DNA from: Halioglobus sp.
GTDB taxonomy: Bacteria; Pseudomonadota; Gammaproteobacteria; Pseudomonadales; Halieaceae
Length of the DNA: 64,000 nt
NCBI GenBank assembly: GCA_029246385.1
Contig: JAQWNG010000025.1
Location: 124,001-188,000, forward strand
Reading direction: 5' to 3'
A program made the position numbers and the translations under genes. The notes beneath the pieces were generated by a model, which did not search any database, was not told where the DNA came from, and worked only from the letters and a program-made list of their open reading frames with translations. The number at the start of each line of letters is the position of its first letter. Position 1 is the first letter of the stretch. This document shows positions 52,744-61,600 of this stretch, piece after piece.

Positions 52744-54945
52744 GTGAATGTTGTGATTAGGACATCTGTTGTTACCCCCATCAGCGCGGTTTTTGCGATT
52801 TGCGTTTTACTTGGCCTTGGGCCGGTTGGTTGCGAGCAAAATGATGATAGCCGCCTAGCTAGATTTGAGAAACGATCAGATGCCCTGCCTGATGAGGAAT
52901 GGCGTTCCTATCTTGGCGACAAGCGTTTTAGCCACTTTTCTGCATTGTCCCAGATTGATACATCAAACGTGAGTCGACTGCAGGAAGTGTGGCGTTATGA
53001 CGCGGGCGGAGCCTCCCAAAATGGTGCGACACAGATGCAGTGCAGTGCCATTGTGGTTGAGGGGATACTATATTGCACGTCACCGCTGCTTCACTTGTTC
53101 GCACTGAACGCAGCGACCGGAGAGGAGCTGTGGCATTTCGAGCCATCGAGTGATTTTGGCCTGTTACCCAACCCTAATCGCGGGGTGGCTTATTGGGAGG
53201 AAGAGTTTGATGACGACACTGCCGCGCTCGCAGAGCCACCGCGTATTCTCTTTACCGCTGGTTCCTTCCTCTATGCGATAAATGCTAGAACCGGAAAACC
53301 TATCGTGTCTTTTGGCGACGATGGAAAGGTCGATCTGCATGCGGGATTATCTGAGCGATTTTCGGGTGAAGCGATTAACGCAACTACACCCGGAAGCGTT
53401 TATAAGAATTTATTAATCATTGGTTCGCGGGTGAATGAATTTAAGGGCGCCGCGCCTGGACACATTAGGGCCTTTGATGTGTTGTCCGGAGATTTGCGCT
53501 GGGTTTTTCACACGATCCCGCAACAGGGTGAATATGGCGCAGATAGCTGGCCTGCCGCGAGTTCAGATACGGCAGGCGGTGCCAATTCTTGGGCCGGCAT
53601 TGCCGTCGATGAGCAGCGGGGTCTTGCATTTGTTCCAACGGGTTCTCCGTCCTTCGATTTTTACGGTGATGATCGTCACGGTGATAACCTGTTTGCAAAC
53701 TCATTGATTGCTTTAAACGCAGGGACGGGCGAGCGAGTCTGGCACTACCAGTTTATTCGTCATGACCTGTGGGACAGAGACCTGCCATCGCCGCCCAATT
53801 TAGTGACGATTGAGCGTGATGGGACAGCGATCCCTGCGGTGGCTCAGGCCACTAAGACCGGGCACCTTTTTGTGTTTCATCGAGAGACAGGAGAGCCGCT
53901 GTTCCCGCTGAATGAAATTCCTGTGGTGGGCGAGGGCGTGTCAGGAGAGCGGCCAGCGGTTAGTCAGCCATTGCCTCTTGAGCCGCCGCCATTTGCAGAA
54001 CAAGAATTCGTTATTACCGATAGAAATCCGGCGATGACTAAGGCCGTCCAGCAGCGAGTGAAGGGCCTCGATCAGGGCAACGCTTTTATCGCGCCGAGTA
54101 CGCGCGGTATGGTGTTATACCCGGGAATGGACGGTGGTGCAGAATGGGGTGGTGCCGCCTACGACGAAATCGAGCAGCGCCTGTATATCAACAGCAATGA
54201 AGTGCCTTATCTATTGCAGCTTACGCCGGTATCAAAAGATCTAGGATTAGGTCCGCAGCTTGGGTATCTGTCCTTGTGCGCCGGCTGCCACGGCGCTGAC
54301 CTGCGCGGTGACGGTGTCTCCGTTCCCGGACTGTTGCAGCTATCTGATCGGCTGTCGCCACTGGAGGCCTACAACGTCGTCGCCCATGGGCGCGGTCGCA
54401 TGCCGGCATTCGCGCAAATACCCTGGTATGCGAAGGCGGCTATCGTTTGGTATGTGTATACCGCTGATGAAGAGCAAGAACTCAGCGGCCAACACAGTGG
54501 TGCTGCGCAGGGTGAAGTAGCTTACCTTAATGCGGGATTTCAAAAGCTGACCGACCCCGAGGGCCTGCCCGCATCAAAACCGCCCTGGGGCACTCTGACA
54601 GCGATAGACCTCAAGCAAGCTGACATTCTCTGGCGAATACCTCTAGGAGATTACCCCGAGGTGTTGGCGCAGGGCCATTCAGGATATGGTTCAGAAAATT
54701 ACGGTGGTCCGATAGTCACCGCCGGCGACCTATTGTTTATCGCAGCAACGCCTGATCAGATGATAAAGGCGTATAACAAGCATACTGGTAAAGTACTGTG
54801 GCAAGCTCGGTTGCCCGCAGCGGGCTTTGCTACCCCGATAACCTACGCTGTCGATGGTCGCCAGTACTTGGTTGTGGCAGCAGGCGGTGGCAAATTGGGT
54901 CAGTCCAGTGGTAGTTCATATGTTGCATTTGCGCTGCCCGACTAA
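52744..54945 (+). CDS. PQQ-dependent dehydrogenase with cytochrome c domain
   Basis: Quinohaemoprotein-like dehydrogenase, exported. The N-terminus is hydrophobic with a lipobox-like GPVGC near residue 29. The beta-propeller begins near WRSYLGDKRFSHFSAL and contains tryptophan-docking-like repeats (WRYDAGG, ALNAATGEELWHFEP, AFDVLSGDLRWVFHT, TGERVWHYQFIRHDLWDRD). A cytochrome c domain is inserted late, C512-x-x-C515-H516 (LCAGCHGADL), before the last propeller blades (YGGPIVTAGDLLFIAATP, TGKVLWQARL). That layout fits soluble glucose-type or alcohol/quinate-type quinoproteins. The start codon is GTG 52744 or GTG 52753. It needs imported PQQ biosynthesis, not in this window. Substrate unknown. 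Confidence 0.88.
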   Translation: MNVVIRTSVVTPISAVFAICVLLGLGPVGCEQNDDSRLARFEKRSDALPDEEWRSYLGDKRFSHFSALSQIDTSNVSRLQEVWRYDAGGASQNGATQMQCSAIVVEGILYCTSPLLHLFALNAATGEELWHFEPSSDFGLLPNPNRGVAYWEEEFDDDTAALAEPPRILFTAGSFLYAINARTGKPIVSFGDDGKVDLHAGLSERFSGEAINATTPGSVYKNLLIIGSRVNEFKGAAPGHIRAFDVLSGDLRWVFHTIPQQGEYGADSWPAASSDTAGGANSWAGIAVDEQRGLAFVPTGSPSFDFYGDDRHGDNLFANSLIALNAGTGERVWHYQFIRHDLWDRDLPSPPNLVTIERDGTAIPAVAQATKTGHLFVFHRETGEPLFPLNEIPVVGEGVSGERPAVSQPLPLEPPPFAEQEFVITDRNPAMTKAVQQRVKGLDQGNAFIAPSTRGMVLYPGMDGGAEWGGAAYDEIEQRLYINSNEVPYLLQLTPVSKDLGLGPQLGYLSLCAGCHGADLRGDGVSVPGLLQLSDRLSPLEAYNVVAHGRGRMPAFAQIPWYAKAAIVWYVYTADEEQELSGQHSGAAQGEVAYLNAGFQKLTDPEGLPASKPPWGTLTAIDLKQADILWRIPLGDYPEVLAQGHSGYGSENYGGPIVTAGDLLFIAATPDQMIKAYNKHTGKVLWQARLPAAGFATPITYAVDGRQYLVVAAGGGKLGQSSGSSYVAFALPD

Positions 54946-54954
54946 TTATAGGCG

Positions 54955-54997
54955 TCAGTTATCTGAACGAGTGCCGCTTGAGTAAGCGCGCAACTGA
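54955..54997. terminator. Weak composite hairpin between convergent genes
   Basis: TCAGTT (54955-54960) pairs with AACTGA (54992-54997), enclosing CGCTT-GAGT-AAGCG (54975-54988). It lies between the PQQ dehydrogenase end and the convergent NmrA-like gene end at 55008. No T-run follows, so the termination role is uncertain. Confidence 0.35.
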
Positions 54998-55007
54998 ACT
55001 GTATACC

Positions 55008-55913
55008 CTAAGGATCCTTGCCGGTGGCGGCGTGCAGTGATTCGAAATAATGCCTCAGTGTCGTCGTTCCGCGTTTTGGTCCTACGCCGTCAATTTCACC
55101 AGCTGTCACGATGAAGTTAGCGAGATCACCAAATTGCGTCGAAACAAGACCGATAAGCTTGGTCAGCCCCCTGGCAAGCCACATTGGGATGACCATGATC
55201 TTTACTGGTTTTCCAACCACCTCAAATGCCAGCTCAGCCGCTTCACGTTGCGTCATAATATCGGGGCCGCCGGCTTCGACTTCCACTTCGTCGCCTTCTG
55301 CTGTGTCCACGCAGACGTCTGCAAGATCGCGGCCATGTATCGGATTCATTTTGTTGTGGCCGGGCCCGACTAAAAATGATCGACCTTTAGCAGCCATGTC
55401 GTAGAGTACGCCCATATCTGAAAAATAACCGCATGGTCTAACAACGCGGTAGTCTAGGCCTGACTCCCTAAGGTCAAAGACAACACGCTCATGCGCTTGG
55501 GTTATTGCCAAATCCATAATATTTTCAGCCCCCTGCATGGAGACATAGACGAATTTGGCGACATTAGCACTCTGGCACAGATCAATCAGATTTCGATTAC
55601 ACTGATAATCCACCTGCTTAAAAGTCAGACCATCACGCTGGCGGGAAATGCCTACTGAGGAGTAGACAATATCGATCTCTTCCATCACGCCTGCGAGGGT
55701 ATCGGGTCGTGCAATTTCACCGACAAAAATCTCATCCATGTCTTCCGCTTCAAGTGTCGGCGCAGTAAACGGACCGGGTTCGAACAACCTTTCCCTGCTG
55801 CGCGTTAAAACGCGCACCCAATATCCGCGTTTTTTGAAAGCTTTGACGGCGTATTTTCCAAGATAGCCGGTTGCTCCGGCTATTAGCACTCGCTTCACGT
55901 CATGTTCCGGCAT
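55008..55913 (-). CDS. NmrA-like atypical SDR, NAD(P)-binding
   Basis: Atypical SDR with the dinucleotide motif VLIAGATGYLGKYAVKAF at residues 9-26. Further features are DIVYSSVGISRQRDG near 80-94, KFVYVSMQGAENI near 121-133 and YRVVRPCGYFSDMG near 156-169, which resemble the NmrA/YwnB and complex I-associated proteins of this superfamily. The Tyr-x3-Lys pair is not conserved, so it may be a redox sensor or an isomerase rather than a dehydrogenase. It is 301 aa with AAGGG upstream of the ATG. It is separated from the next minus-strand gene by 91 bp. Confidence 0.82.
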   Translation of the reverse strand: MPEHDVKRVLIAGATGYLGKYAVKAFKKRGYWVRVLTRSRERLFEPGPFTAPTLEAEDMDEIFVGEIARPDTLAGVMEEIDIVYSSVGISRQRDGLTFKQVDYQCNRNLIDLCQSANVAKFVYVSMQGAENIMDLAITQAHERVVFDLRESGLDYRVVRPCGYFSDMGVLYDMAAKGRSFLVGPGHNKMNPIHGRDLADVCVDTAEGDEVEVEAGGPDIMTQREAAELAFEVVGKPVKIMVIPMWLARGLTKLIGLVSTQFGDLANFIVTAGEIDGVGPKRGTTTLRHYFESLHAATGKDP

Positions 55914-56004
55914 ATATTTAATCGCCCTTGTCTTTTTGCGCCAATAGGGTCTTGTGCAAGCTGACGCCCGGCAACTGCGCTAATCAGTTGTAAAGATTCT
56001 AGCC

Positions 56005-56364
56005 TCATTGCTGCTGCATTTTTTCCAGTTTCCCTTGGCGAATGAATAAAAACAGGGGAAAAGCAAAGGCGTAGGCAACGGAAAATGCTAAAAGAATATA
56101 AACCCAGAAGAAGCGAAGCCCCAGTCGTCGTGACTCAAAAAATATCCACAGGAGGCCGGCTAAGCACGCGATCGCTAGATCCGCGCTCAGCGATTTTGAT
56201 GCGGCATTGGATGCGCTGGCTTCGATAAATTCAGCGAGCGAGAAGGCGCCACCGGATTGTTCCATGAATTGGAGGTTGTAATACCAGGGGATACTCAAAC
56301 CTGCTAAGGTGAGTAAAAGATAGAAAATTCTTGGGACGCTCATTATGGTTCCGCTCTTTGTCAT
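56005..56364 (-). CDS. DUF2834 membrane protein
   Basis: Small integral membrane protein of the DUF2834 type. From the ATG at 56364 (residues counted there) it has three hydrophobic segments: about 8-23 (IFYLLLTLAGLSIPWYYN), 60-76 (LAIACLAGLLWIFFE) and 85-106 (FWVYILLAFSVAYAFAFPLFLF). The middle loop FMEQSGGAFSLAEFIEAS is typical of the family. 119 aa. An upstream ATG at 56394 and a later one at 56343 are also possible. Function unknown. Confidence 0.75.
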   Translation of the reverse strand: MTKSGTIMSVPRIFYLLLTLAGLSIPWYYNLQFMEQSGGAFSLAEFIEASASNAASKSLSADLAIACLAGLLWIFFESRRLGLRFFWVYILLAFSVAYAFAFPLFLFIRQGKLEKMQQQ

Positions 56365-56519
56365 GAGTGACTCTTTACAGCAGTATACGGTCATTTGATG
56401 ATTATATGAATATAGTGAGCAACACCACTTTCTAGACAGAAAAGGCCGCCCCGCTTTTGATTGAGGCGGTGCAGTGCAAACTGAAAATTGCTTGGTAGGT
56501 CGCTCGGAGGAATAACATT

Positions 56520-57365
56520 GTGGATAGACTTAAGGGCAAACGAATTGTAATAACAGGATCGTCTCGCAGTTTGGGTCGGCATTTCGCTTTAGCCTGTGCG
56601 GCCGAGGGCGCATCTCTGATTGTTAACGGTACTAATGAAGAGGCACTGGCAGAAGTGGCGCGTGAAGTCGCGGACCTTGGCGTTGCCGTGCATGCAGTGG
56701 TGGGTTCGGTCGCTGAAACTGAGGTTTGCAACGCGTTGGTGGATACCTGCGTGGATAAGTTTGGCGGCATTGACGTGATGGTTAACAATGCAGGGATTGT
56801 TCGTGACCGCACCTTGATAAAAATGAGCGATGAGGATTTTGACGAGGTCATCGCGGTTAACTTACGTGGCCCCTTTTTGGGTACCCGCAGCGCCGCTGTC
56901 GCAATGAAGGCGCAGGGGGGCGGCCATATCATACAGATCACCTCGGCTTCTGGGCTCGTAGGGAATTTTGGTCAGACTAATTATGCGGCTGCTAAGGCCG
57001 GGCTGATGGGTATGATGTATACGGCTGCCAAGGAATTGGCACGATACAATATCCGTTGTAATGCCATGTGGCCTGTGGCCCGAACGGATATGACTCAGCC
57101 GCTGATCGATAATTCTGATGCGACTGCGCTGCAGTTGGGCTTTGGCGAGCCTGAAGACGTTGCTATGGGACTTGTATGGTTAGCAAGTGATGCTGCTGAG
57201 CGGTTCAACAGTCAGTGCTTGACATTTAGCGGGCTCAAGACGGCATTGTGGCGCTCGCCCAGTGAGGATTATATAAAGCATGAGCAACAAGCGATCAGTC
57301 TCGAGGAATTGGAAGGCTACTACGCTGAGCTTTCGCCCATTCCAATCTACAGCAGTCATGGATGA
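56520..57365 (+). CDS. Short-chain dehydrogenase/reductase
   Basis: Classical SDR of the FabG/3-oxoacyl reductase-like group. ITGSSRSLGRH lies at residues 11-21 and binds the cofactor, NNAG at 89-92, and the catalytic set is S142, Y155 and K159 (YAAAK). A GGAGG ribosome site sits 8 bases before the GTG start at 56520. It is 281 aa, extended at the C-terminus by about 35 residues beyond a standard FabG (ESWRSPSEDYIK-type tail is unusual). It is divergent from the DUF2834 gene, and the last clear catabolic-type gene of the accessory region. Substrate unknown. Confidence 0.9.
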   Translation: MDRLKGKRIVITGSSRSLGRHFALACAAEGASLIVNGTNEEALAEVAREVADLGVAVHAVVGSVAETEVCNALVDTCVDKFGGIDVMVNNAGIVRDRTLIKMSDEDFDEVIAVNLRGPFLGTRSAAVAMKAQGGGHIIQITSASGLVGNFGQTNYAAAKAGLMGMMYTAAKELARYNIRCNAMWPVARTDMTQPLIDNSDATALQLGFGEPEDVAMGLVWLASDAAERFNSQCLTFSGLKTALWRSPSEDYIKHEQQAISLEELEGYYAELSPIPIYSSHG

Positions 57366-57487
57366 GGCCTGAGCGCGAGTTCATAGGTTTGTAATCTGAT
57401 GTCCTGTGTCCTTAGGTCGCATCGTCCCTCTGCCTCTCGAAGCACTAAGCTAATGTCGGCTGGTGCATTCTTTGCGTTGCCGGTCAT

Positions 57488-57994
57488 TTAGCGTCGATGA
57501 TGAATTGTCCTGTGCTCCGCAGGGTTATAAATGTCTTCACTTTGACGGGCAGCGTCATCTACTTCACGGGGCATTTCACTGGGAAAGTCGCCTACCTGAT
57601 AAGGCGCCTCTGCGTTCAGTACTTGATGCGGTGCTGCAGGGTTCACCCGTTCAAATGCCTGTTGCTTAATTAACGCTTGATTATAAGCGTCGCTGGCATT
57701 TGGATTATCGATGATAACAGTATTTTGCTTTTGTGGATGGTAAGTGTTATCCGGCGCACTAGGCGGCTGTTCTTGCGTTTGCCACGAACCCAGATTCTCA
57801 GGCTTGAGCTGCGGTGCGTCGGCGACATTTGTCTGCTGAATGTTAATGATCTTAGACGAAGCGTTCGCTTCGGATGGGGAGTTGGTGAACTCAGGGTTTC
57901 CTTCAGCATCAGTGGTTTCATAAATTTCGCCCCAAGCTGCGCCGTTCAGTGCGAGGGCCATTAGGCAGGCTGAAAATGTTGTCAGATATCTCAC
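57488..57994 (-). CDS. DUF4124 periplasmic protein
   Basis: Secreted protein with a DUF4124 domain. The GTG at 57994 is preferred for its GAGGG seven bases upstream and gives a signal peptide (YLTTFSACLMALALNGAAWG, about residues 3-22). EIYETTDAEGNPEFTNSPS near 23-41 is the domain's signature strand pair. The remaining about 125 residues are low in complexity and rich in Q, N, P and A. 168 aa. DUF4124 is common near envelope proteins, but its role is unknown. It is convergent with the SDR and divergent from nothing close by; the RIO1 gene follows upstream on the same strand. Confidence 0.82.
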   Translation of the reverse strand: MRYLTTFSACLMALALNGAAWGEIYETTDAEGNPEFTNSPSEANASSKIINIQQTNVADAPQLKPENLGSWQTQEQPPSAPDNTYHPQKQNTVIIDNPNASDAYNQALIKQQAFERVNPAAPHQVLNAEAPYQVGDFPSEMPREVDDAARQSEDIYNPAEHRTIHHRR

Positions 57995-58138
57995 ATTTAT
58001 TCCCTCATGAATCATTATTTTTCAGGTGGTAGTGCATTTCGCTCAGTAGAGAAGGGTCGGCAGCGGGGGCGGGACTAATACTCAGTTATGCCATTTACCC
58101 TGAGTTTACGGTCCCAGAGGTTGCATGAGAGATCAGGA

Positions 58139-58996
58139 TTAATCTTCAGCCTCGGCCTCGCGCAGTCGCTCTTGGCGGCTCTCCTCTTCAGCGAGGGCCG
58201 CTTTAATTTCCAGCATCACCGAATCTACATCTGCTGAATGGGTGGGCATCTCAAAGTGTCCTGTCAGTTTTATATCAGGATGCAACTCCCCGTTTTCATA
58301 TAGCATCCAGATCTCTTGAGCATAGTGGCTGTCCAGCAATTCAGGCGCGAACAAGCCATAGTAGTCTGTCATGTTCTTCACGTCCCGTTCCAGCATGGCA
58401 TAGGCGTTATTATTTGCAGCGGCATCAACCGCCTGGGGTAGATCGATGATCACCGGCCCGTCTTGGTCAACGAGCACGTTAAACTCAGACAGATCACCGT
58501 GCACTAGTCCAGCGCTCAGCATGCACATCACATAGTGCATGACTTGGGCATGGTCTTCCTGTGCTTGCGCCTCCGACATGGCGACTTCGCTCAGGCGGGG
58601 CGCAACATCGCCGTGCTCATCAGTGATCAGTTCCATTAGTAAGACACCATCAAAGCAACCATAGGGCTCTGGGACCCTTACTCCGGCTCGGGCGAGACGA
58701 TAAAGTGCGTCGACTTCTGCGCTTTGCCAGATATCCTCCTGCTGCTTGCGACCAAACTTGGAGCCCTTTTCCATGGCTCTGGCGCGTCGACTGTTGCGTA
58801 CTTTTCGGCCCTCCGTATACTGCGCCGCTTTCTTAAAGCTGCGTTTGAGAGCTTCTTTGTAGATTTTGGCGCAGCGAATTTTTGACCCACAGCGCACAAC
58901 ATACACGTCGGCTTCTTTGCCGCTCATCAGTGGTCGAATGACTTCGTCGATCAAACCGTCATTGATCAGAGGTTGCAGACGTTTGGGGGTTTTCAC
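58139..58996 (-). CDS. RIO1-family serine/threonine protein kinase-like
   Basis: Atypical kinase fold of the RIO1/PA4780 group found in Pseudomonas and relatives. K44 (CAKIYK) fits the ATP-binding lysine. The catalytic loop HGDLSEFN lies at 166-173 with D168, and the metal-binding aspartate is D185 (IIDLPQAV). An N-terminal KTPKRLQPLINDGLIDEV and a basic insert RRARAMEKGSKFGRK near 70-84 are typical. The start is a GTG with AAAGG upstream. 285 aa, full length. Substrate not known in bacteria; it may act on ribosome maturation. Confidence 0.9.
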   Translation of the reverse strand: MKTPKRLQPLINDGLIDEVIRPLMSGKEADVYVVRCGSKIRCAKIYKEALKRSFKKAAQYTEGRKVRNSRRARAMEKGSKFGRKQQEDIWQSAEVDALYRLARAGVRVPEPYGCFDGVLLMELITDEHGDVAPRLSEVAMSEAQAQEDHAQVMHYVMCMLSAGLVHGDLSEFNVLVDQDGPVIIDLPQAVDAAANNNAYAMLERDVKNMTDYYGLFAPELLDSHYAQEIWMLYENGELHPDIKLTGHFEMPTHSADVDSVMLEIKAALAEEESRQERLREAEAED

Positions 58997-59231
58997 AGGC
59001 CTTTCTTCACAATAGTGGGGGCTCGTCGGTTGATGGGCTTTGCCTTCTAAGTGTCAGTGTGCGTTAGCGCCGGTGTATTTTGACATAGTTTAGGTCGTTG
59101 CAGATAGCACGCAGTATCGTCAACTCCGTTAAAGGCAACTATCCCAGAGTTAGATACGCACTGCTATAGGAAATTTTATCTATTCGTCAGACGCGTAGCT
59201 AGCTGCGACCGTCGCGCCAGCGTCAGGGCTG

Positions 59232-59666
59232 TTAACGCGATTCCGCAATGAATATGGGAATCTTTCGCGTTGTTTTTGCCTGATAGTTATCATAGTCAGG
59301 ATACGCTGCGACGCCCGCTGCCCAGAGCTTTGCTCGTTCTTGCTCGTCTGTTACTTCTCGCACTTGCATATCGAATACTTCGGTCTTGTCGCGTAGTTGG
59401 ATGTCCGGATTGGCTCTGAGATTATAAACCCAAACCGGATTTTGCGGTTGGCCACCCATTGAGCCAATCAGTACATAGCTGCCTTCGATTTCGACACGCA
59501 TAAGCGGTATCTTGCGAATGCCGCCGGTCTTGTTGCCTGTATGTGTCACCAGAATGCAGGGTAAACCCGTGTCCATTAGAGTCGTGCCCTTGATGCCTCC
59601 GCTGCTTTCATACAATTCAACCTGTTCGCGCACCCAGTCCAGTGTAGGGGGTATATATGTGGTCAT
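59232..59666 (-). CDS. Ddn-like deazaflavin (F420)-dependent oxidoreductase
   Basis: 144-aa split-barrel protein of the nitroreductase-family deazaflavin-dependent (DUF385/Ddn) type. The signature ILVTHTGNKTGGIRKIPLMR lies near residues 39-58, IGSMGGQPQNPVWVYNLRANP near 69-89 with the F420-contacting G and N region, and a C-terminal KLWAAGVAAYPDYDNYQAKT. In mycobacteria such proteins reduce quinones or nitro compounds with reduced F420. F420 synthesis is not usual in Gammaproteobacteria, so the cofactor here is an open question. Together with the LLM gene at 40893 it is the second such family in this window. Confidence 0.85.
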   Translation of the reverse strand: MTTYIPPTLDWVREQVELYESSGGIKGTTLMDTGLPCILVTHTGNKTGGIRKIPLMRVEIEGSYVLIGSMGGQPQNPVWVYNLRANPDIQLRDKTEVFDMQVREVTDEQERAKLWAAGVAAYPDYDNYQAKTTRKIPIFIAESR

Positions 59667-59947
59667 ACGCTATTCAAATCGCCGTCTAATGAAAATGGGT
59701 CGAATGACCATACCGTCAGAACGCGCGCACGTAAACCAAAATACCAGTTCTTGCTTGCGAGGCGCCAGCGGTTTTGAGCCGTCGTCATTTGATCCGTACT
59801 CCGCACAAGGTTTATGTCTGAGGGAGCCGATTCAAAAGACGTAGACCTTACTTGTTGGATAGCCGCTGAAGTCCACACGGCCTCACTTTTTTGTCTGCAA
59901 CTCTGCTAACATTGGCGCTGTGCATCAAGCTTACATAAGGACTCAGT

Positions 59948-61069
59948 ATGACCCGCTTTGCCAGTTTTGTTTTTAGCCTGTTTCTGATCGCATGCAGTGA
60001 TAGCAACGAAGATGCCGCAACGAGTCCGGCGCTGCCGGACTTGACTATGGCGGACGCTTGGCTTGAGAGCTTCGTTGCGGCAGAGGCGCTGTTCCCGGGC
60101 GGCTCGATGATTATCGTCGATAAGAATCGAGGTGTCATTCACAAAAGTGCTTTTGGTAATCAGACCGAGGATTCGGTGGTATTGTTGGCGTCCACCAGCA
60201 AAGTGCCTACAGTAACGCTGCTAATGGCCCTTCACGAGGATGACAGCAACGTGAGCTTCGATATATCAGCGCCTATAGCCGATTATCTCCCGTGGCTGGG
60301 TGTTTGGGATCCTGCTATTACGACAGAGGATCTAGTGTCTAATCGTTCTGGTATACCGGGCCTGCTGAATATATTCAGTCGGCCAGATGATTATTCGCCG
60401 CATATTTGCCAGTTTCTAACCGCTGGGCCTCTGTTAGCGTGCGTCGAAACGCTGTTCACCACCCCGCTTCCCAACCTGCCTAGTACCCAGCCCAATACCG
60501 CCTTTGACTATGGCGGTAGCCAGTGGCAATTAGCGGGAGGTGTTGCTGAACTGGTGGGCGGCGCAACATGGCAGCAGTTGTGGGATCAGTACATTGCTGA
60601 ACCCTGTGATCTTCAAATAGCGCGTTTTGGCAATAACTTGAGTCTCGCTGGCTCCTGGGAAGGCAGCCCTACCGGCCTGGTGGGCTTAGAAAATCCGAAT
60701 ATGGAAGGTGGGATGATGAGTAATCTTGATGACTATGCAAAGCTTCTTTCTCTGCATTTGAATGATGGCGCCTGCGGTGGCAATCAGGTGCTGTCCCCTG
60801 AGGGTGTTGCTTTCATGCGTAAAGATCGCAGCCCCGAAATAGGGTATGGCATGGGTTGGTGGGTTAAGGCGCCTAAGCAGGGGGGTAACATTTATCTATA
60901 CGATGATCCGGGGTACTACGGGTCTATTTCATGGCTAGACATAGAGCGTGGCTATGGTGGCGTGGTATTTTTTGAGGAGTATAGCGGCGCTAGCGGGAAT
61001 GTAGGTTCGAGCGCGGTCTCCAGTCAACTAATTCCAATTATTGAAGAGGCATTGGATGCGGCGCGTTAA
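59948..61069 (+). CDS. Serine beta-lactamase-fold hydrolase, lipoprotein
   Basis: Second class C beta-lactamase-like esterase/peptidase of the window, 373 aa. Lipobox LIAC (C16) follows a short signal. S82-T-S-K85 (ASTSKVPTVT) is the SxxK motif; DYGGSQWQLAGGVAELV near 181-197 contains the tyrosine motif; and NPNMEGGMMSNLDDYAKLLSL near 252-272 the third region. A KAPKQGG element near residue 305 substitutes for the usual HTG. AAGGA lies six to seven bases before the ATG. Probably acts in the periplasm; substrate unknown. It is only distantly similar to the one at 49719. Confidence 0.88.
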   Translation: MTRFASFVFSLFLIACSDSNEDAATSPALPDLTMADAWLESFVAAEALFPGGSMIIVDKNRGVIHKSAFGNQTEDSVVLLASTSKVPTVTLLMALHEDDSNVSFDISAPIADYLPWLGVWDPAITTEDLVSNRSGIPGLLNIFSRPDDYSPHICQFLTAGPLLACVETLFTTPLPNLPSTQPNTAFDYGGSQWQLAGGVAELVGGATWQQLWDQYIAEPCDLQIARFGNNLSLAGSWEGSPTGLVGLENPNMEGGMMSNLDDYAKLLSLHLNDGACGGNQVLSPEGVAFMRKDRSPEIGYGMGWWVKAPKQGGNIYLYDDPGYYGSISWLDIERGYGGVVFFEEYSGASGNVGSSAVSSQLIPIIEEALDAAR

Positions 61070-61213
61070 CCAGCCGCGAGCGCATTCGCCCTATTCAATT
61101 CAACGTGTTTGCACGAGTGGTATGTTTATGGCTAAAGCGTTTCATTGATTGAAAGGTGGTCCCCCCCGAACCAGTGCGTGGTATGCTGCGTTACTGAATG
61201 GAGAAGCAGCACA

Positions 61214-61600
61214 GTGAAAACGATAGAAATTGATGAATCCCTCAACGTTTTTGGCGAGTCTTTATTGTCATGCAGTGAAGATCCGATGACAGGTTTTTTA
61301 AGAGACGGATGTTGCAATACCGGTGATCAGGATATTGGGTCTCATACCGTGTGTGTCGAGGTCAGTGAAGCATTTTTAGAGTACTCCCGCTTTGCTGGCA
61401 ATGACCTAAGTACCCCGGTACCAGCGTTTGGTTTTGCCGGGCTTAAGCCTGGTGACCGCTGGTGTGTCTGCGCATCGCGCTGGTTGCAGGCGCACGAACA
61501 GAAAATGGCCCCCAGAGTATTTCTTACCCGCACCCACAAGCGTGCACTCGACACCGTTCCATTGGAGGTTCTGCGTCAATATGCAGCTGATTTGAACTGA
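61214..61600 (+). CDS. DUF2237 family protein
   Basis: Conserved small protein of unknown function. The GTG at 61214 is chosen for a GGAG ten bases upstream and gives 128 aa. Conserved features include LNVFGESLLSCSEDPMTGFLRDGCC near 9-33, DIGSHTVCVEVSEAFLEYS near 40-58, and GLKPGDRWCVCASRWLQA near 76-93, where the recurrent cysteines are characteristic. Its stop overlaps the start of the esterase gene (TGATG), so the two are translated together. Function unknown, but the cysteines suggest metal or thiol chemistry. Confidence 0.87.
   Translation: MKTIEIDESLNVFGESLLSCSEDPMTGFLRDGCCNTGDQDIGSHTVCVEVSEAFLEYSRFAGNDLSTPVPAFGFAGLKPGDRWCVCASRWLQAHEQKMAPRVFLTRTHKRALDTVPLEVLRQYAADLN

Noticed and set aside
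59667-59947. Short minus-strand frame between the Ddn-like and lipoprotein genes
   Set aside because: Reads as low-information sequence through the promoter of the gene at 59948. No start signal.
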